From Streptomyces toxytricini (lineage in GTDB: Bacteria > Actinomycetota > Actinomycetes > Streptomycetales > Streptomycetaceae), in NCBI RefSeq assembly GCF_014649915.1, contig NZ_BMTY01000031.1, positions 319 to 64,318 on the forward strand: a stretch of 64,000 bases of DNA, read 5' to 3'. Positions 24,267-31,728 of the stretch are shown piece after piece. A program made the position numbers and the translations under genes. The notes under the pieces are model-generated. The model was not told where the DNA came from. It saw only the letters and a list, made by a program, of their open reading frames with translations, and ran no database searches. How positions within the stretch are numbered: position 1 is the stretch's first letter; the number at the start of each line of letters is the position of its first letter.

Positions 24267-25499
24267 TCAGCCGGCCGGCGTGCACTCGCCGGCGTCGAGG
24301 GCCAGCCGGTAGCCGCGTTTGACGACGGTCTGGATGAGGTTCGGGGTGCCGAGGGCGCCGCGCAGGCGGGCCATGGCCGTCTCGACGGCGTGCTCGTCCC
24401 GGCCGGCCCCGGGCAGGGCGCGCAGCAGCTCGGCGCGGGCGACGACCCAGCCGGGCTGCCGGGCGAGGGCCCGCAGCAGGGCCATGCCGGCCGGGGGCAC
24501 GGGCCGCAGCCCGCCGTCGACGAGGGCGGCGTGGCCGCGGATCTCCAGGCGGTGGCCGGCTACGGGCAGGGTCTTGGCGCGGCCGGGCAGTTCGCGGCAC
24601 AGCAGCTGCACGAGGGGGCCGAGGCGGTACCGGTCGGGCTGCACGGTGTCGATGCCGCGGGCCTGGAGCGGTACGGCGGTGACGGGGCCGACGCAGGCGG
24701 GCAGGACGGGGCCGCGCAGGGCGTCGAGCACCTGCTCGTACAGGCCGCGCTCCTCGGCGCGGGCCAGCAGGGAGGCGGCGGCGGGGGCGGAGGTGAAGCT
24801 GACGGCGTCGACGCCGCCGGCGGCGACCGCGTCCAGCAGCCGGTCCAGCGGCGCCGGGTCCTCGGGGGCCATCCAGCGGTAGACGGGGACGACGACGACG
24901 TCGGCGCCGCCGGCCCGCAGCGCCTCGACGAACCCGGGGAGGGGTTCGCCGTGCAGCTGGATCGCGATGCGGCGGCCGGCGACGCCGGCGGCGAGGAGCC
25001 GGTCGAGGACCTCGGCGAGGGATTCGGACTGCGGGGACCAGGCCTCGACGAGCCCGGCGGCCCGGATGGCGCCCTTGACCTTGGGCCCGCGGGCGAGGAG
25101 TTCGGCGGCCCGGAGCCGGCGCAGCAGCTCCTCGCCGATGCCCCAGCCGTCCGCGGCTTCGATCCAGCCGCGGAAGCCGATCGCGGTGGTGGCGACGACG
25201 GCGTCGGGGGCCCGGTCCAGCAGCTGCTCGGTGGCGGCGAGGAGTTCGCTGTCGTCGGCGAGCGGGACGATCCGCAGGGCGGGGGCGTGCAGGACGGCGG
25301 CCCCGCGGCGGCGCAGCAGGGCGATCAGCTCGTCGGCGCGGCGGGCCGCGGTGACCCCGACGGTGAACCCGGCGAGCGGCCCCGGCCCGGCTCCGGGCCC
25401 CGCGGGCGGCGCGTCGGCGGGCGCGGGGCCGGCCTGGGCGGCGGGGCCCTCCGGAGCGTCGGCGGGGGCGGGAGCGGCGGGGTGCGTGTCGTCGTCCAT
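24267..25499 (-). CDS. nnaR: NnaR-like nitrate/nitrite assimilation activator (HemD-like domain plus winged helix)
   Basis: A 410-aa two-domain protein. Residues 1-42 are a Pro/Ala linker. About 43-290 match uroporphyrinogen-III synthase (GFTVGVTAARRADELIALLRRRGA, VSFTSAPAAASLLARAEERG, GPVTAVPLQARGI). About 305-405 are an OmpR-type winged helix (LPPAGMALLRALARQPGWVVARAELL, DEHAVETAMARLRGAL, VVKRGYRLA). This fusion next to narK corresponds to S. coelicolor NnaR (SCO2958), which works with GlnR on nitrate/nitrite genes. Whether the HemD part is catalytic or only a ligand sensor is not settled by sequence. Confidence 0.88.
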   Translation of the reverse strand: MDDDTHPAAPAPADAPEGPAAQAGPAPADAPPAGPGAGPGPLAGFTVGVTAARRADELIALLRRRGAAVLHAPALRIVPLADDSELLAATEQLLDRAPDAVVATTAIGFRGWIEAADGWGIGEELLRRLRAAELLARGPKVKGAIRAAGLVEAWSPQSESLAEVLDRLLAAGVAGRRIAIQLHGEPLPGFVEALRAGGADVVVVPVYRWMAPEDPAPLDRLLDAVAAGGVDAVSFTSAPAAASLLARAEERGLYEQVLDALRGPVLPACVGPVTAVPLQARGIDTVQPDRYRLGPLVQLLCRELPGRAKTLPVAGHRLEIRGHAALVDGGLRPVPPAGMALLRALARQPGWVVARAELLRALPGAGRDEHAVETAMARLRGALGTPNLIQTVVKRGYRLALDAGECTPAG

Positions 25500-25623
25500 G
25501 GTGACCTGCCTCGGCGGTGGCTCTGTAGCACGTGCGCGGCGCGGGTGCCGCGTGACGGAACCGAGCCTGTCAACTCTGCGTGTCAGGGCCGGTTCCGCCG
25601 TATTTCCGGGCCGTTAACCGCCG

Positions 25624-26994
25624 TTACACGGAGGTGAGCTGCGGCTCCGCCCCGACCTCGGGCTCCGGGCGGGCCGGTCCCGCGGGCCGGCGAAGGTATA
25701 CCGCCCACGTGACCGCGCAGCACACGGCGTAGCAGGCGAGGAAGGCGGCGAAGGCCCCGGTGCCGGACCCGGTGGTGCGGAACGCCTCGCGGAAGGCGAG
25801 GTTGATGCCGAGTCCGCCGAGTGCGCCCACCGCCCCGATCAGGCCCATGGCCGCGCCGGAGAGCCTGCGCCCGTACGCGGCGGCGGCCTCGCCGGACATG
25901 CCGCGGGCCAGGGCCTGCGCCTGGAAGATGCCGGGGATCATCTTGTAGGTGGAGCCGTTGCCGACGCCGCTGAGGGCGAACAGGGCGGTGAACCCGACGA
26001 GGAAGAGCGGCAGCGACTCCCGCAGCGAGGCGTGGATGACGACGCCGGTCGCGGCGGCCATCGCGACGAAGCTGCCGAGGGTGATGCGGGCCCCGCCGAA
26101 CCGGTCGGCGAGCGCCCCGCCGACGGGCCTGACCAGCGAGCCGAGGAGCGGCCCGACGAAGGTGATCGAGGCGGCCTGGAGGGGGGTCCGGCCGAACTGC
26201 GTCTGCAGCACCAGCCCGAAGGCGAAGCTGTAGCCGATGAAGGAGCCGAAGCTGCCGACGTACAGGAGCGCCATCAGCCAGGTGTGGCGCTGGCGGGCGG
26301 CCTCGCGGAGCGCGCCGCCGTCGTTGCGGAGCGGCGCGAGGTTGTCCATCCGCAGCAGGGCGAGGACGGCCGCCAGCACGATCAGCGGCAGGTAGCAGGC
26401 GAGGAGCACCCGCGGGTGGCCGGCGCCCGCGGTCCCGATGACGAGGAGCGCGGCGAGCTGCACGACGGGCACGCCGATGTTGCCGCCGCCGGCGTTCAGG
26501 CCGAGCGCCCAGCCCTTCTTCCGCAGCGGGAAGAAGGCGTTGATGTTCGTCATGGAGGAGGCGAAGTTGCCGCCGCCGACACCGGTCAGGGCGGCCACGG
26601 CGAGGAACACGCCGTACGGGGTCCCGGGCTCCATGACGACGAGCGCGGCCGTGGTCGGCGCGAGGAGCAGCAGGGCGCTGGCGACGGTCCAGTTCCGGCC
26701 GCCGAACCGGCCGACGGCGAAGGTGTACGGGATGCGGACGAGGGCGCCGACGCAGGTGGCGGTGGCGATCAGGAAGAACTTCCCGGCGGGGTCGATCCCG
26801 TACTCGGGCCCCATGAACAGCACCATCACCGACCACAGGGACCAGATGGAGAAGCCGATGTGCTCGCTGACGACCGACCACAGCAGGTTGCGCCGGGCGG
26901 TCCGTTCGCCGGTCTCCTTCCAGAACGCCTCGTCCTCGGGGTCCCACCGCTCGATCCAGCGGCCTCCCCTGCGCGGTGCGGTCGTACGGGTCAT
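25624..26994 (-). CDS. narK: NarK-type nitrate/nitrite transporter
   Basis: A 456-aa, twelve-helix MFS protein of the nitrate-nitrite porter family. The nitrate signature appears as GVGGGNFASSMTNINAFFPLRKKGWALGLNAGGGNIGV, with a second half-motif SGVGNGSTYKMIPGIF; the paired Gly-rich segments and the Arg in TM helices line the anion pathway. GGAGG lies six bases before the ATG at 26994. It precedes nnaR on the same strand by 124 bp, so transporter and regulator are probably co-expressed under low nitrogen. Confidence 0.92.
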   Translation of the reverse strand: MTRTTAPRRGGRWIERWDPEDEAFWKETGERTARRNLLWSVVSEHIGFSIWSLWSVMVLFMGPEYGIDPAGKFFLIATATCVGALVRIPYTFAVGRFGGRNWTVASALLLLAPTTAALVVMEPGTPYGVFLAVAALTGVGGGNFASSMTNINAFFPLRKKGWALGLNAGGGNIGVPVVQLAALLVIGTAGAGHPRVLLACYLPLIVLAAVLALLRMDNLAPLRNDGGALREAARQRHTWLMALLYVGSFGSFIGYSFAFGLVLQTQFGRTPLQAASITFVGPLLGSLVRPVGGALADRFGGARITLGSFVAMAAATGVVIHASLRESLPLFLVGFTALFALSGVGNGSTYKMIPGIFQAQALARGMSGEAAAAYGRRLSGAAMGLIGAVGALGGLGINLAFREAFRTTGSGTGAFAAFLACYAVCCAVTWAVYLRRPAGPARPEPEVGAEPQLTSV

Positions 26995-27088
26995 CACGCC
27001 TCCACTGCCGTCGGTCCGTGCGGACGACGTTAGGAACGGCGCGTTTCGGCCCCGGTCCCCGCCGGATGACCGGCGGGAAACCTTGCTC

Positions 27089-28063
27089 TCACCCGCTGCC
27101 GGGCGCCCCTGTGAGCGCTGCGGCGGGCAGCCAGGCGCCGGGGGGCACCTCCAGCCAGCCGCGTTCGGCGGCGAGGCCGCGGACGGCGCGGCGCAGCGCG
27201 TCCAGGCCCGGGTGGGCAAAGCCCCTGCGCCACACCATCGACAGGGGGGAGAGGGGCAGCGGTTCGGCCAGGGGGCGCTTGGTGCAGGCGGGCAGATCGG
27301 TGAAGTCGACGGTGACGAGGACGGGCGTGCGGGTCTTGGCCATCACCCGGCGGAACTCCTCCTTGCCGATGGCGACGGGCGCGGGCGGTGCGAGGGCGAT
27401 GCCGCGGCCTTCGAAGAGCTCGCGGGCGAGGCGGGTCCACTCCAGGGTCCGCGGGTTGCCGGCGCCCGCGTACACGTGCTCCCCGGCGAGGGCGCGGACC
27501 GGCAGGGGGGCGCCGGGACGGTCGGCCAGCGGGTGCCCGTCGGGCAGGAGCGCGGCGAGCGGCTCGTAGCGTACGGGCATGTGGTCGAGGCGGCGGCGCA
27601 GCGCGGGTTCCAGGCCGTGGACGTAGCCGAACGCGACGTCCAGCCGGCCGGCGGCGACCTCTGCGGCGGCGTGCGTGAGGCCGCTCTCGAAGCGGGCCAT
27701 CAGCTCGCAGTCCGGGGCGAGTTCGCGGGCCCGGTCGAGGACGGTGCGGGCGCTGCTGGGGCCGTCGGTGTTGACGTCGACGAGGAGCGGGCTCGGGCCG
27801 GCGAACGCGGCGGCGAGCTCCTCGTGGGCGGCAAGCACCCGGCGGGCCAGCGGCAGCAGCCGCTCGCCGTCGGCGGTCAGCTCGACGGCGCGGGTGGTCC
27901 GGGTGAACAGGGCGGCGCCGAGGCCTTGTTCGAGGCGGCGCACGTCGCGGCTGAGGGCCTGCTGGGCGGTGTAGAGGCGGGCGGCGGCGCGAGTGAAGTG
28001 CAGCTCCTCGGCGACCGCGAGGAAGCCGCGCAGCAGCCGGGGGTCGACGTCACGGGGATTCAC
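27089..28063 (-). CDS. LysR-family transcriptional regulator
   Basis: A 324-aa LTTR. The N-terminal winged helix-turn-helix (LLRGFLAVAEELHFTRAAARLYTAQQALSRDVRRLEQGLGAALFTRTTRAVELT) is textbook. The remainder is the periplasmic-binding-like effector domain. It is transcribed divergently from an MFS gene with an 84-bp shared promoter, the usual arrangement for control of a neighbouring exporter. The C-terminal 40 residues (PPGAWLPAAALTGAPGSG) are an unstructured tail. Confidence 0.9.
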   Translation of the reverse strand: MNPRDVDPRLLRGFLAVAEELHFTRAAARLYTAQQALSRDVRRLEQGLGAALFTRTTRAVELTADGERLLPLARRVLAAHEELAAAFAGPSPLLVDVNTDGPSSARTVLDRARELAPDCELMARFESGLTHAAAEVAAGRLDVAFGYVHGLEPALRRRLDHMPVRYEPLAALLPDGHPLADRPGAPLPVRALAGEHVYAGAGNPRTLEWTRLARELFEGRGIALAPPAPVAIGKEEFRRVMAKTRTPVLVTVDFTDLPACTKRPLAEPLPLSPLSMVWRRGFAHPGLDALRRAVRGLAAERGWLEVPPGAWLPAAALTGAPGSG

Positions 28064-28147
28064 GCGCCGAGACTAACAACAGGATGCGGTCAATGGTCGG
28101 CCAAGAGGTGTTGGACCGAACACCCCGCCCCCACAGAACCTGGGTGC

Positions 28148-29500
28148 ATGCCGCACACGACCGCCGCCCCCGACAGCGCCCTGCCCGCTTCCCTCCGCCT
28201 GCCCTCCCCCGGCCGCACGGCCTCCCCCGCGCCCTTCCGCGCGGCCCGCGCCCGCCGCCCCGCCGCGGCGGACGCCCCGCGCCTGGCGGTCACCGGCTCG
28301 ACGCTGGTCATCGCCCGCACCGCCCAGGCCCCCGCCCGGCGCCGCAAGGCGCCCGGCCCGTACGCGCGGCTGTTCGCCCTGCCCGGCACCCGCGCCTTCA
28401 CCGCGGGGAACCTCCTGGCAAGGCTGCCGATGGGGATGTTCGCGGTGAGCGCGATCATGATGATCGCCGGGCAGCGCGGCTCGTACGCCCTGGCCGGCGC
28501 GGTCACCGCGACGGGCCTCGGCGCGACGGCGCTGGTCGCACCGTGGACCGCCCGCATGGTCGACCGGTACGGGCAGGCGCGCGTCGCCGTCCCCGCGACG
28601 CTGGTCGCGGTGCTCGGCTCGCTCGCGCTCGTCGCGTGCGTCCGCACCGGGGCCCCGGCGTGGACCCTGTTCGCGAGCTACGCGGCCACCGCGACGACCC
28701 CGAACATCGGCGGCATGTCGCGGGCCCGCTGGACCCACCTGCTGAAGGACTCCCCCGCCGCGCACCACACCGCGATGTCCTTCGAGCAGGCCGCGGACGA
28801 GCTGTGCTTCATGCTGGGCCCGGTCGTGGCGGCGCTCCTGTGCTCGGCGGTCTTCCCCGAGGCGGGCACGCTGGCCGGGGCCGTCCTCCTCCTGGCCGGG
28901 ATGCTGCTGTTCACCGCGCAGCGCGCGACCGAACCGCCCGCCTCCCCGGCCGTCCGCGCATCCTCCCCCCTGCGCGCACTCCGCCCCCTCCTGCTGCTGT
29001 TCCTCCCGCTGGGCGCGGTGTTCGGCGCGATGGAGGTCGCCTCCATCGCCTACCTCGACGGCCACGGCCTGGGCGCAGCGGTCGGCCCCATCCTGGCCCT
29101 GCAGGCCGCCGGATCCTGCGCCGCAGGCCTCCTGTACGGCACCCGCAGGCCCCTGGACCTGCGGGTGTGCCTGGCGGCGACGGCCGCGGCGATGTCCCTG
29201 CCCTGGGCGGCCGCCGCCGCGGACTCGGTGGCCCTGACCGGCCTCGCCCTCCTCCTGGCCGGCATGTCGACGGCCCCGACGATGGTCACGGCGATGTCCC
29301 GCATCCACGCGGCGGTCCCGCGGGAGCGCCTGAACGAGGGCATGACCCTCGCGGTCACGGCAACCCTGGCCGGCATAGCGGCGGGCTCCGCCACGGCGGG
29401 CACCCTGATCGACCGCTTCGGCACGACCGTCCCGTACGCCCTCCCGGCAGCAGCCGCCGCCACGGCCCTCCTCCTGTCCACCACCTTGCGCCGCCGCTGA
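28148..29500 (+). CDS. MFS transporter divergent from the LysR gene
   Basis: A 450-aa protein with about twelve helices after an unusually long, Ala/Pro/Arg-rich cytoplasmic N-terminus (1-75). The loop TARMVDRYGQARVAVPA is the MFS motif A, and TLIDRFGTTVPY its second-half echo. LysR control is inferred from divergent placement. Possible substrates are small hydrophobic compounds or sugars; none can be assigned. Confidence 0.85.
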   Translation: MPHTTAAPDSALPASLRLPSPGRTASPAPFRAARARRPAAADAPRLAVTGSTLVIARTAQAPARRRKAPGPYARLFALPGTRAFTAGNLLARLPMGMFAVSAIMMIAGQRGSYALAGAVTATGLGATALVAPWTARMVDRYGQARVAVPATLVAVLGSLALVACVRTGAPAWTLFASYAATATTPNIGGMSRARWTHLLKDSPAAHHTAMSFEQAADELCFMLGPVVAALLCSAVFPEAGTLAGAVLLLAGMLLFTAQRATEPPASPAVRASSPLRALRPLLLLFLPLGAVFGAMEVASIAYLDGHGLGAAVGPILALQAAGSCAAGLLYGTRRPLDLRVCLAATAAAMSLPWAAAAADSVALTGLALLLAGMSTAPTMVTAMSRIHAAVPRERLNEGMTLAVTATLAGIAAGSATAGTLIDRFGTTVPYALPAAAAATALLLSTTLRRR

Positions 29501-29563
29501 GCAGCCTGCTCCGGTGCCGATCCGGCACTGTGGTCCTGTACCGAACCGAAGGAGGTGCGCCGC

Positions 29564-29812
29564 ATGCCCATCAGCGCCGGCGAAGCCCGCAGGAACCTGC
29601 TCTCGCTCATCGAGCGCGTCACCGACGACCACACGCCGGTCCGGATCAGCTCCGCGGCGGGGGACGCGGTCCTGATGTCCGCGGACGACTTCGATGCCTG
29701 GCAGGAGACGGTGTACCTCCTCGGCTCCCCGGCGAACGCCCGCAGGCTGGCGGAGGCCGTGGCCCGGGACCGGGCGGACGCCCGCCCGGTCCCGGACGGC
29801 GGGGCGGCATGA
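29564..29812 (+). CDS. Phd/YefM-family antitoxin without an adjacent toxin
   Basis: An 82-aa protein starting MPISAGEARRNLLSLIERV, then PVRISSAAGDAVLMSADDFDAWQETVYLL. This is the YefM DNA-binding and dimerisation fold with the helix leading into the toxin-binding tail. GGAGG lies six bases before the ATG. The usual YoeB gene should follow, but a terminator hairpin begins two bases after the stop and the next gene belongs to a different toxin-antitoxin family. It is therefore an orphan antitoxin or a remnant. Confidence 0.8.
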   Translation: MPISAGEARRNLLSLIERVTDDHTPVRISSAAGDAVLMSADDFDAWQETVYLLGSPANARRLAEAVARDRADARPVPDGGAA

Positions 29813-29814
29813 CG

Positions 29815-29847
29815 AAGGCCCCGCGGCCGGAACGGCTGCGGGGCCTT
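29815..29847 (+). terminator. Terminator after the yefM-like gene
   Basis: AAGGCCCCGC (29815-29824) pairs with GCGGGGCCTT (29838-29847) across a 13-base loop. The 15-base sequence CATGACGAAGGCCCC at its foot recurs at 30684-30698. Confidence 0.7.
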
Positions 29848-29930
29848 GCACGCATGGGATCCCCGGTGCGACACGTCAGCCGGCACCGGCCGCGGACAGG
29901 CGACCGGAGGCTCGGCCGTCGAGCGAGGGA

Positions 29931-29979
29931 TTGACTGCAAAATGACTGCACCGACGATAAAATGCAGTCATGACTGCAT
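29931..29979 (+). promoter_or_regulatory. vapB promoter/operator, probably giving a leaderless mRNA
   Basis: The octamer TGACTGCA appears at 29932, 29943 and 29971, and inverted as TGCAGTCA at 29963. The last two form the perfect 18-bp palindrome ATGCAGTCATGACTGCAT (29962-29979) that contains the vapB start codon. TTGACT (29931) with GACGAT (29953) at 16-bp spacing would start transcription close to the ATG at 29970. No Shine-Dalgarno sequence is present, consistent with leaderless translation and self-repression. Confidence 0.6.
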
Positions 29980-30200
29980 TCACGATCCGTGAAGTCCCCG
30001 ATGACGTCGCCCGCCGCATAAAGGTCCGGGCCGCCGAGGCCGGACAGTCCCTCCAGAGCTACCTGCTCAGCCTCGTCACCCGAGACGCCACCCAGCCCAC
30101 GCTCGCCGAAATGGCCGACCGGGCCGAGCGCTACGCCACGGAGGACATCGACCTCCAGGACGTCCTCGACGCCATCGATGCGGGCAGGACGGGCCGTTGA
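29970..30200 (+). CDS. vapB: VapB-type antitoxin (FitA-like ribbon-helix-helix)
   Basis: A 76-aa protein. MTAFTIREVPDDVARRIKVRAAEAGQSLQSYLLSLV is a ribbon-helix-helix of the FitA/VapB kind. The acidic C-terminal helix (EDIDLQDVLDAIDAG) is the toxin-neutralising tail. Its stop overlaps the TTG start of the PIN toxin. The ATG sits inside an 18-bp palindrome, so binding of the antitoxin would cover its own start codon DNA. Confidence 0.9.
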   Translation: MTAFTIREVPDDVARRIKVRAAEAGQSLQSYLLSLVTRDATQPTLAEMADRAERYATEDIDLQDVLDAIDAGRTGR

Positions 30201-30628
30201 TCGTCGTGGACTCCTCTGCCCTGGTCCTGTTCCTCACGGACAGGGGCTCCCGGGGCGCCGCTGCCCGCCGACGCATCAGCGAGGAGGACACTCTCGCCGC
30301 TCCCTACCTCCTGGACACCGAGGTCGCGTCCGCCCTCCTGGGCATGGCACGCGGCGCCAAGATCGACCCCTCGAGCCTCGACGAGCACTTCGAGACCTAC
30401 CAGGGGCTGCGCGTACAGCGTCACGAGACGGGCCCTCTGCTCCCCCGGATCCGAAAGCTGTACGCCAACCTCTCCGCCTGCGACGCGACGTACGTCGCCC
30501 TCGCCGAAGCGCGGGGCGTCCCCCTGCTGACGGCGGACGTGCGCATCAAACGAGGCGTTCAGAAGCCGCGTTGCGTCATCGAGGTCATCACCGCCAACGG
30601 CGATCACCCCCCGCACCCGGGCACCTGA
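30197..30628 (+). CDS. vapC: VapC-type PIN-domain toxin
   Basis: A 143-aa PIN ribonuclease. The four acidic metal-binding residues are Asp5 (VVDSSAL), Glu42 (LLDTEVASALL), Asp96 (SACDATYVALAE) and Asp114 (LLTADVRI). VapC toxins cleave tRNAs or rRNA to halt translation. The TTG start shares TTGA with the antitoxin stop, so translation is coupled. The gene ends 124 bp from the 3' end of the tmRNA gene, which is convergent. Confidence 0.9.
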   Translation: MIVVDSSALVLFLTDRGSRGAAARRRISEEDTLAAPYLLDTEVASALLGMARGAKIDPSSLDEHFETYQGLRVQRHETGPLLPRIRKLYANLSACDATYVALAEARGVPLLTADVRIKRGVQKPRCVIEVITANGDHPPHPGT

Positions 30629-30688
30629 CACACCCCGGTCTCCGCCACGCTCCCCGAAGGGTGGTGCATCCGTCGTGCTCCCACATGA

Positions 30689-30737
30689 CGAAGGCCCCTC
30701 GACCTCGCGAAAATTTTCGCAGGTCAAGGGGCCTTCG
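30689..30737. terminator. Bidirectional terminator between vapC and tmRNA
   Basis: A 49-nt near-perfect hairpin, CGAAGGCCCCTCGACCT with AGGTCAAGGGGCCTTCG (one internal mismatch), is capped by GCGAAAATTTTCGC (30707-30720). It serves the converging vapC and ssrA transcripts. Confidence 0.8.
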
Positions 30738-30752
30738 CCCACATGGGATGAG

Positions 30753-31139
30753 TGGAGATGGCGGGAATCGAACCCGCGTCCAACGGTGCAGAAGGAGGGC
30801 TTCTCCGAGCGCAGTCCGCTGCGATTTTCTCGGCCCCGGAGATCACACGGACAAGTCTCCGACGGGCTCAGTCACTGTTTGATTTCCCTCCAACCCCCGT
30901 GACCGGGGCTAGAGGTTTAGATCCCTAGTCGACGCCAGGATCCGGACCGGGACCACTTCCGGGCTGACGCTCCTCACAGAGGCTTCAGCTCACTGCTATC
31001 AGGCAGCGAGGGCGAAGCGGGAGTTATCGCTCTTGGAGTTGGCGATTATTTTTTTGCGACATGTGGTTAGCGAGATCATTGCCGCTTCCTCGGCTCGCTT
31101 CCCCTACATCGACATCCGCTGTCGAAACCGATCATCCCC
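30753..31139 (-). ncRNA. ssrA: tmRNA
   Basis: About 387 nt. The 5' end GGGGATGATCGGTTTCGACA and the 3' end GGTTCGATTCCCGCCATCTCC with discriminator A form the tRNA-like domain (acceptor GGGGATG/CATCTCC). CCA is not encoded. The tag frame runs 31043-30999 and encodes ANSKSDNSRFALAA, then TGA and TAG, with the ALAA degron. Pseudoknot-forming GC-rich segments fill the middle. It rescues stalled ribosomes with SmpB, whose gene lies just upstream on the same strand. Confidence 0.96.
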
Positions 31140-31223
31140 ATGTTGATTTTTCAAGGTGCGCCCGCCCCGCGGGGTGGGTGCGCAGCCCATGGTACGCGAA
31201 GTGGACCACCGCGTGCCAGGTGA

Positions 31224-31709
31224 TTAACGCTCGCCGCGCTGGCGCCGCCGTGCCGCCGCGATCGCGCGGTTCGTCTCCCGCGTGTCCTGCTTCTCGCGCA
31301 GCGCCTGCCGCTTGTCGTACTCCTTCTTGCCCTTCGCCAGCGCGATCTCGACCTTGGCCCGGCCGTCCTTGAAGTACAGCGACAGCGGCACCACGGTGTG
31401 GCCGCTCTCCTGCGCCTTCGACTCCAGCTTGTCGATCTCCTCCCGGTGCAGCAGCAGCTTCCGCTTGCGCCGGGCGCTGTGGTTCGTCCACGTGCCCTGG
31501 CTGTACTCCGGCACGTGCACGTTGTACATCCAGGCCTCGCGGCCCTCCACCGACACGTAGCCGTCGACGAGCGAGGCCCGTCCCTGGCGCAGGGACTTCA
31601 CCTCGGTGCCGGTGAGCACGATGCCGCACTCGTAGGTGTCGAGGATGGCGTAGTCGTGCCGCGCCTTCTTGTTCTGGGCGATCAGCTTGCGCCCTTTTTC
31701 CTTAGCCAT
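31224..31709 (-). CDS. smpB: SsrA-binding protein SmpB
   Basis: A 161-aa tmRNA partner. The beta-barrel opens KLIAQNKKARHDYAILDTYECGIVLTGTEVKSLRQG, and PEYSQGTWTNHSARRKRKLLLHREEI binds the tRNA-like domain. The Arg/Lys tail (DTRETNRAIAAARRRQRGER) enters the empty mRNA channel. The start is either ATG 31709 (MAKEKG) or ATG 31721 (MTTTMAKEKG); neither has a strong ribosome-binding site, and translation may be coupled to ctpA, which ends at 31729. Confidence 0.95.
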   Translation of the reverse strand: MAKEKGRKLIAQNKKARHDYAILDTYECGIVLTGTEVKSLRQGRASLVDGYVSVEGREAWMYNVHVPEYSQGTWTNHSARRKRKLLLHREEIDKLESKAQESGHTVVPLSLYFKDGRAKVEIALAKGKKEYDKRQALREKQDTRETNRAIAAARRRQRGER

Positions 31710-31728
31710 AGTGGTGGTCATTTTTGCA

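Noticed and set aside
26995..27088. GlnR box upstream of narK
   Set aside because: GTTAGGAAC and GCGTTTC-like pieces occur, but the spacing and bases do not fit the gTnAC-n6-GaAAC pattern well enough.
31140..31223. Strong promoter for tmRNA
   Set aside because: TACCAT (31194-31189) could be a -10, but no acceptable -35 is found at the right distance, so it was not listed.
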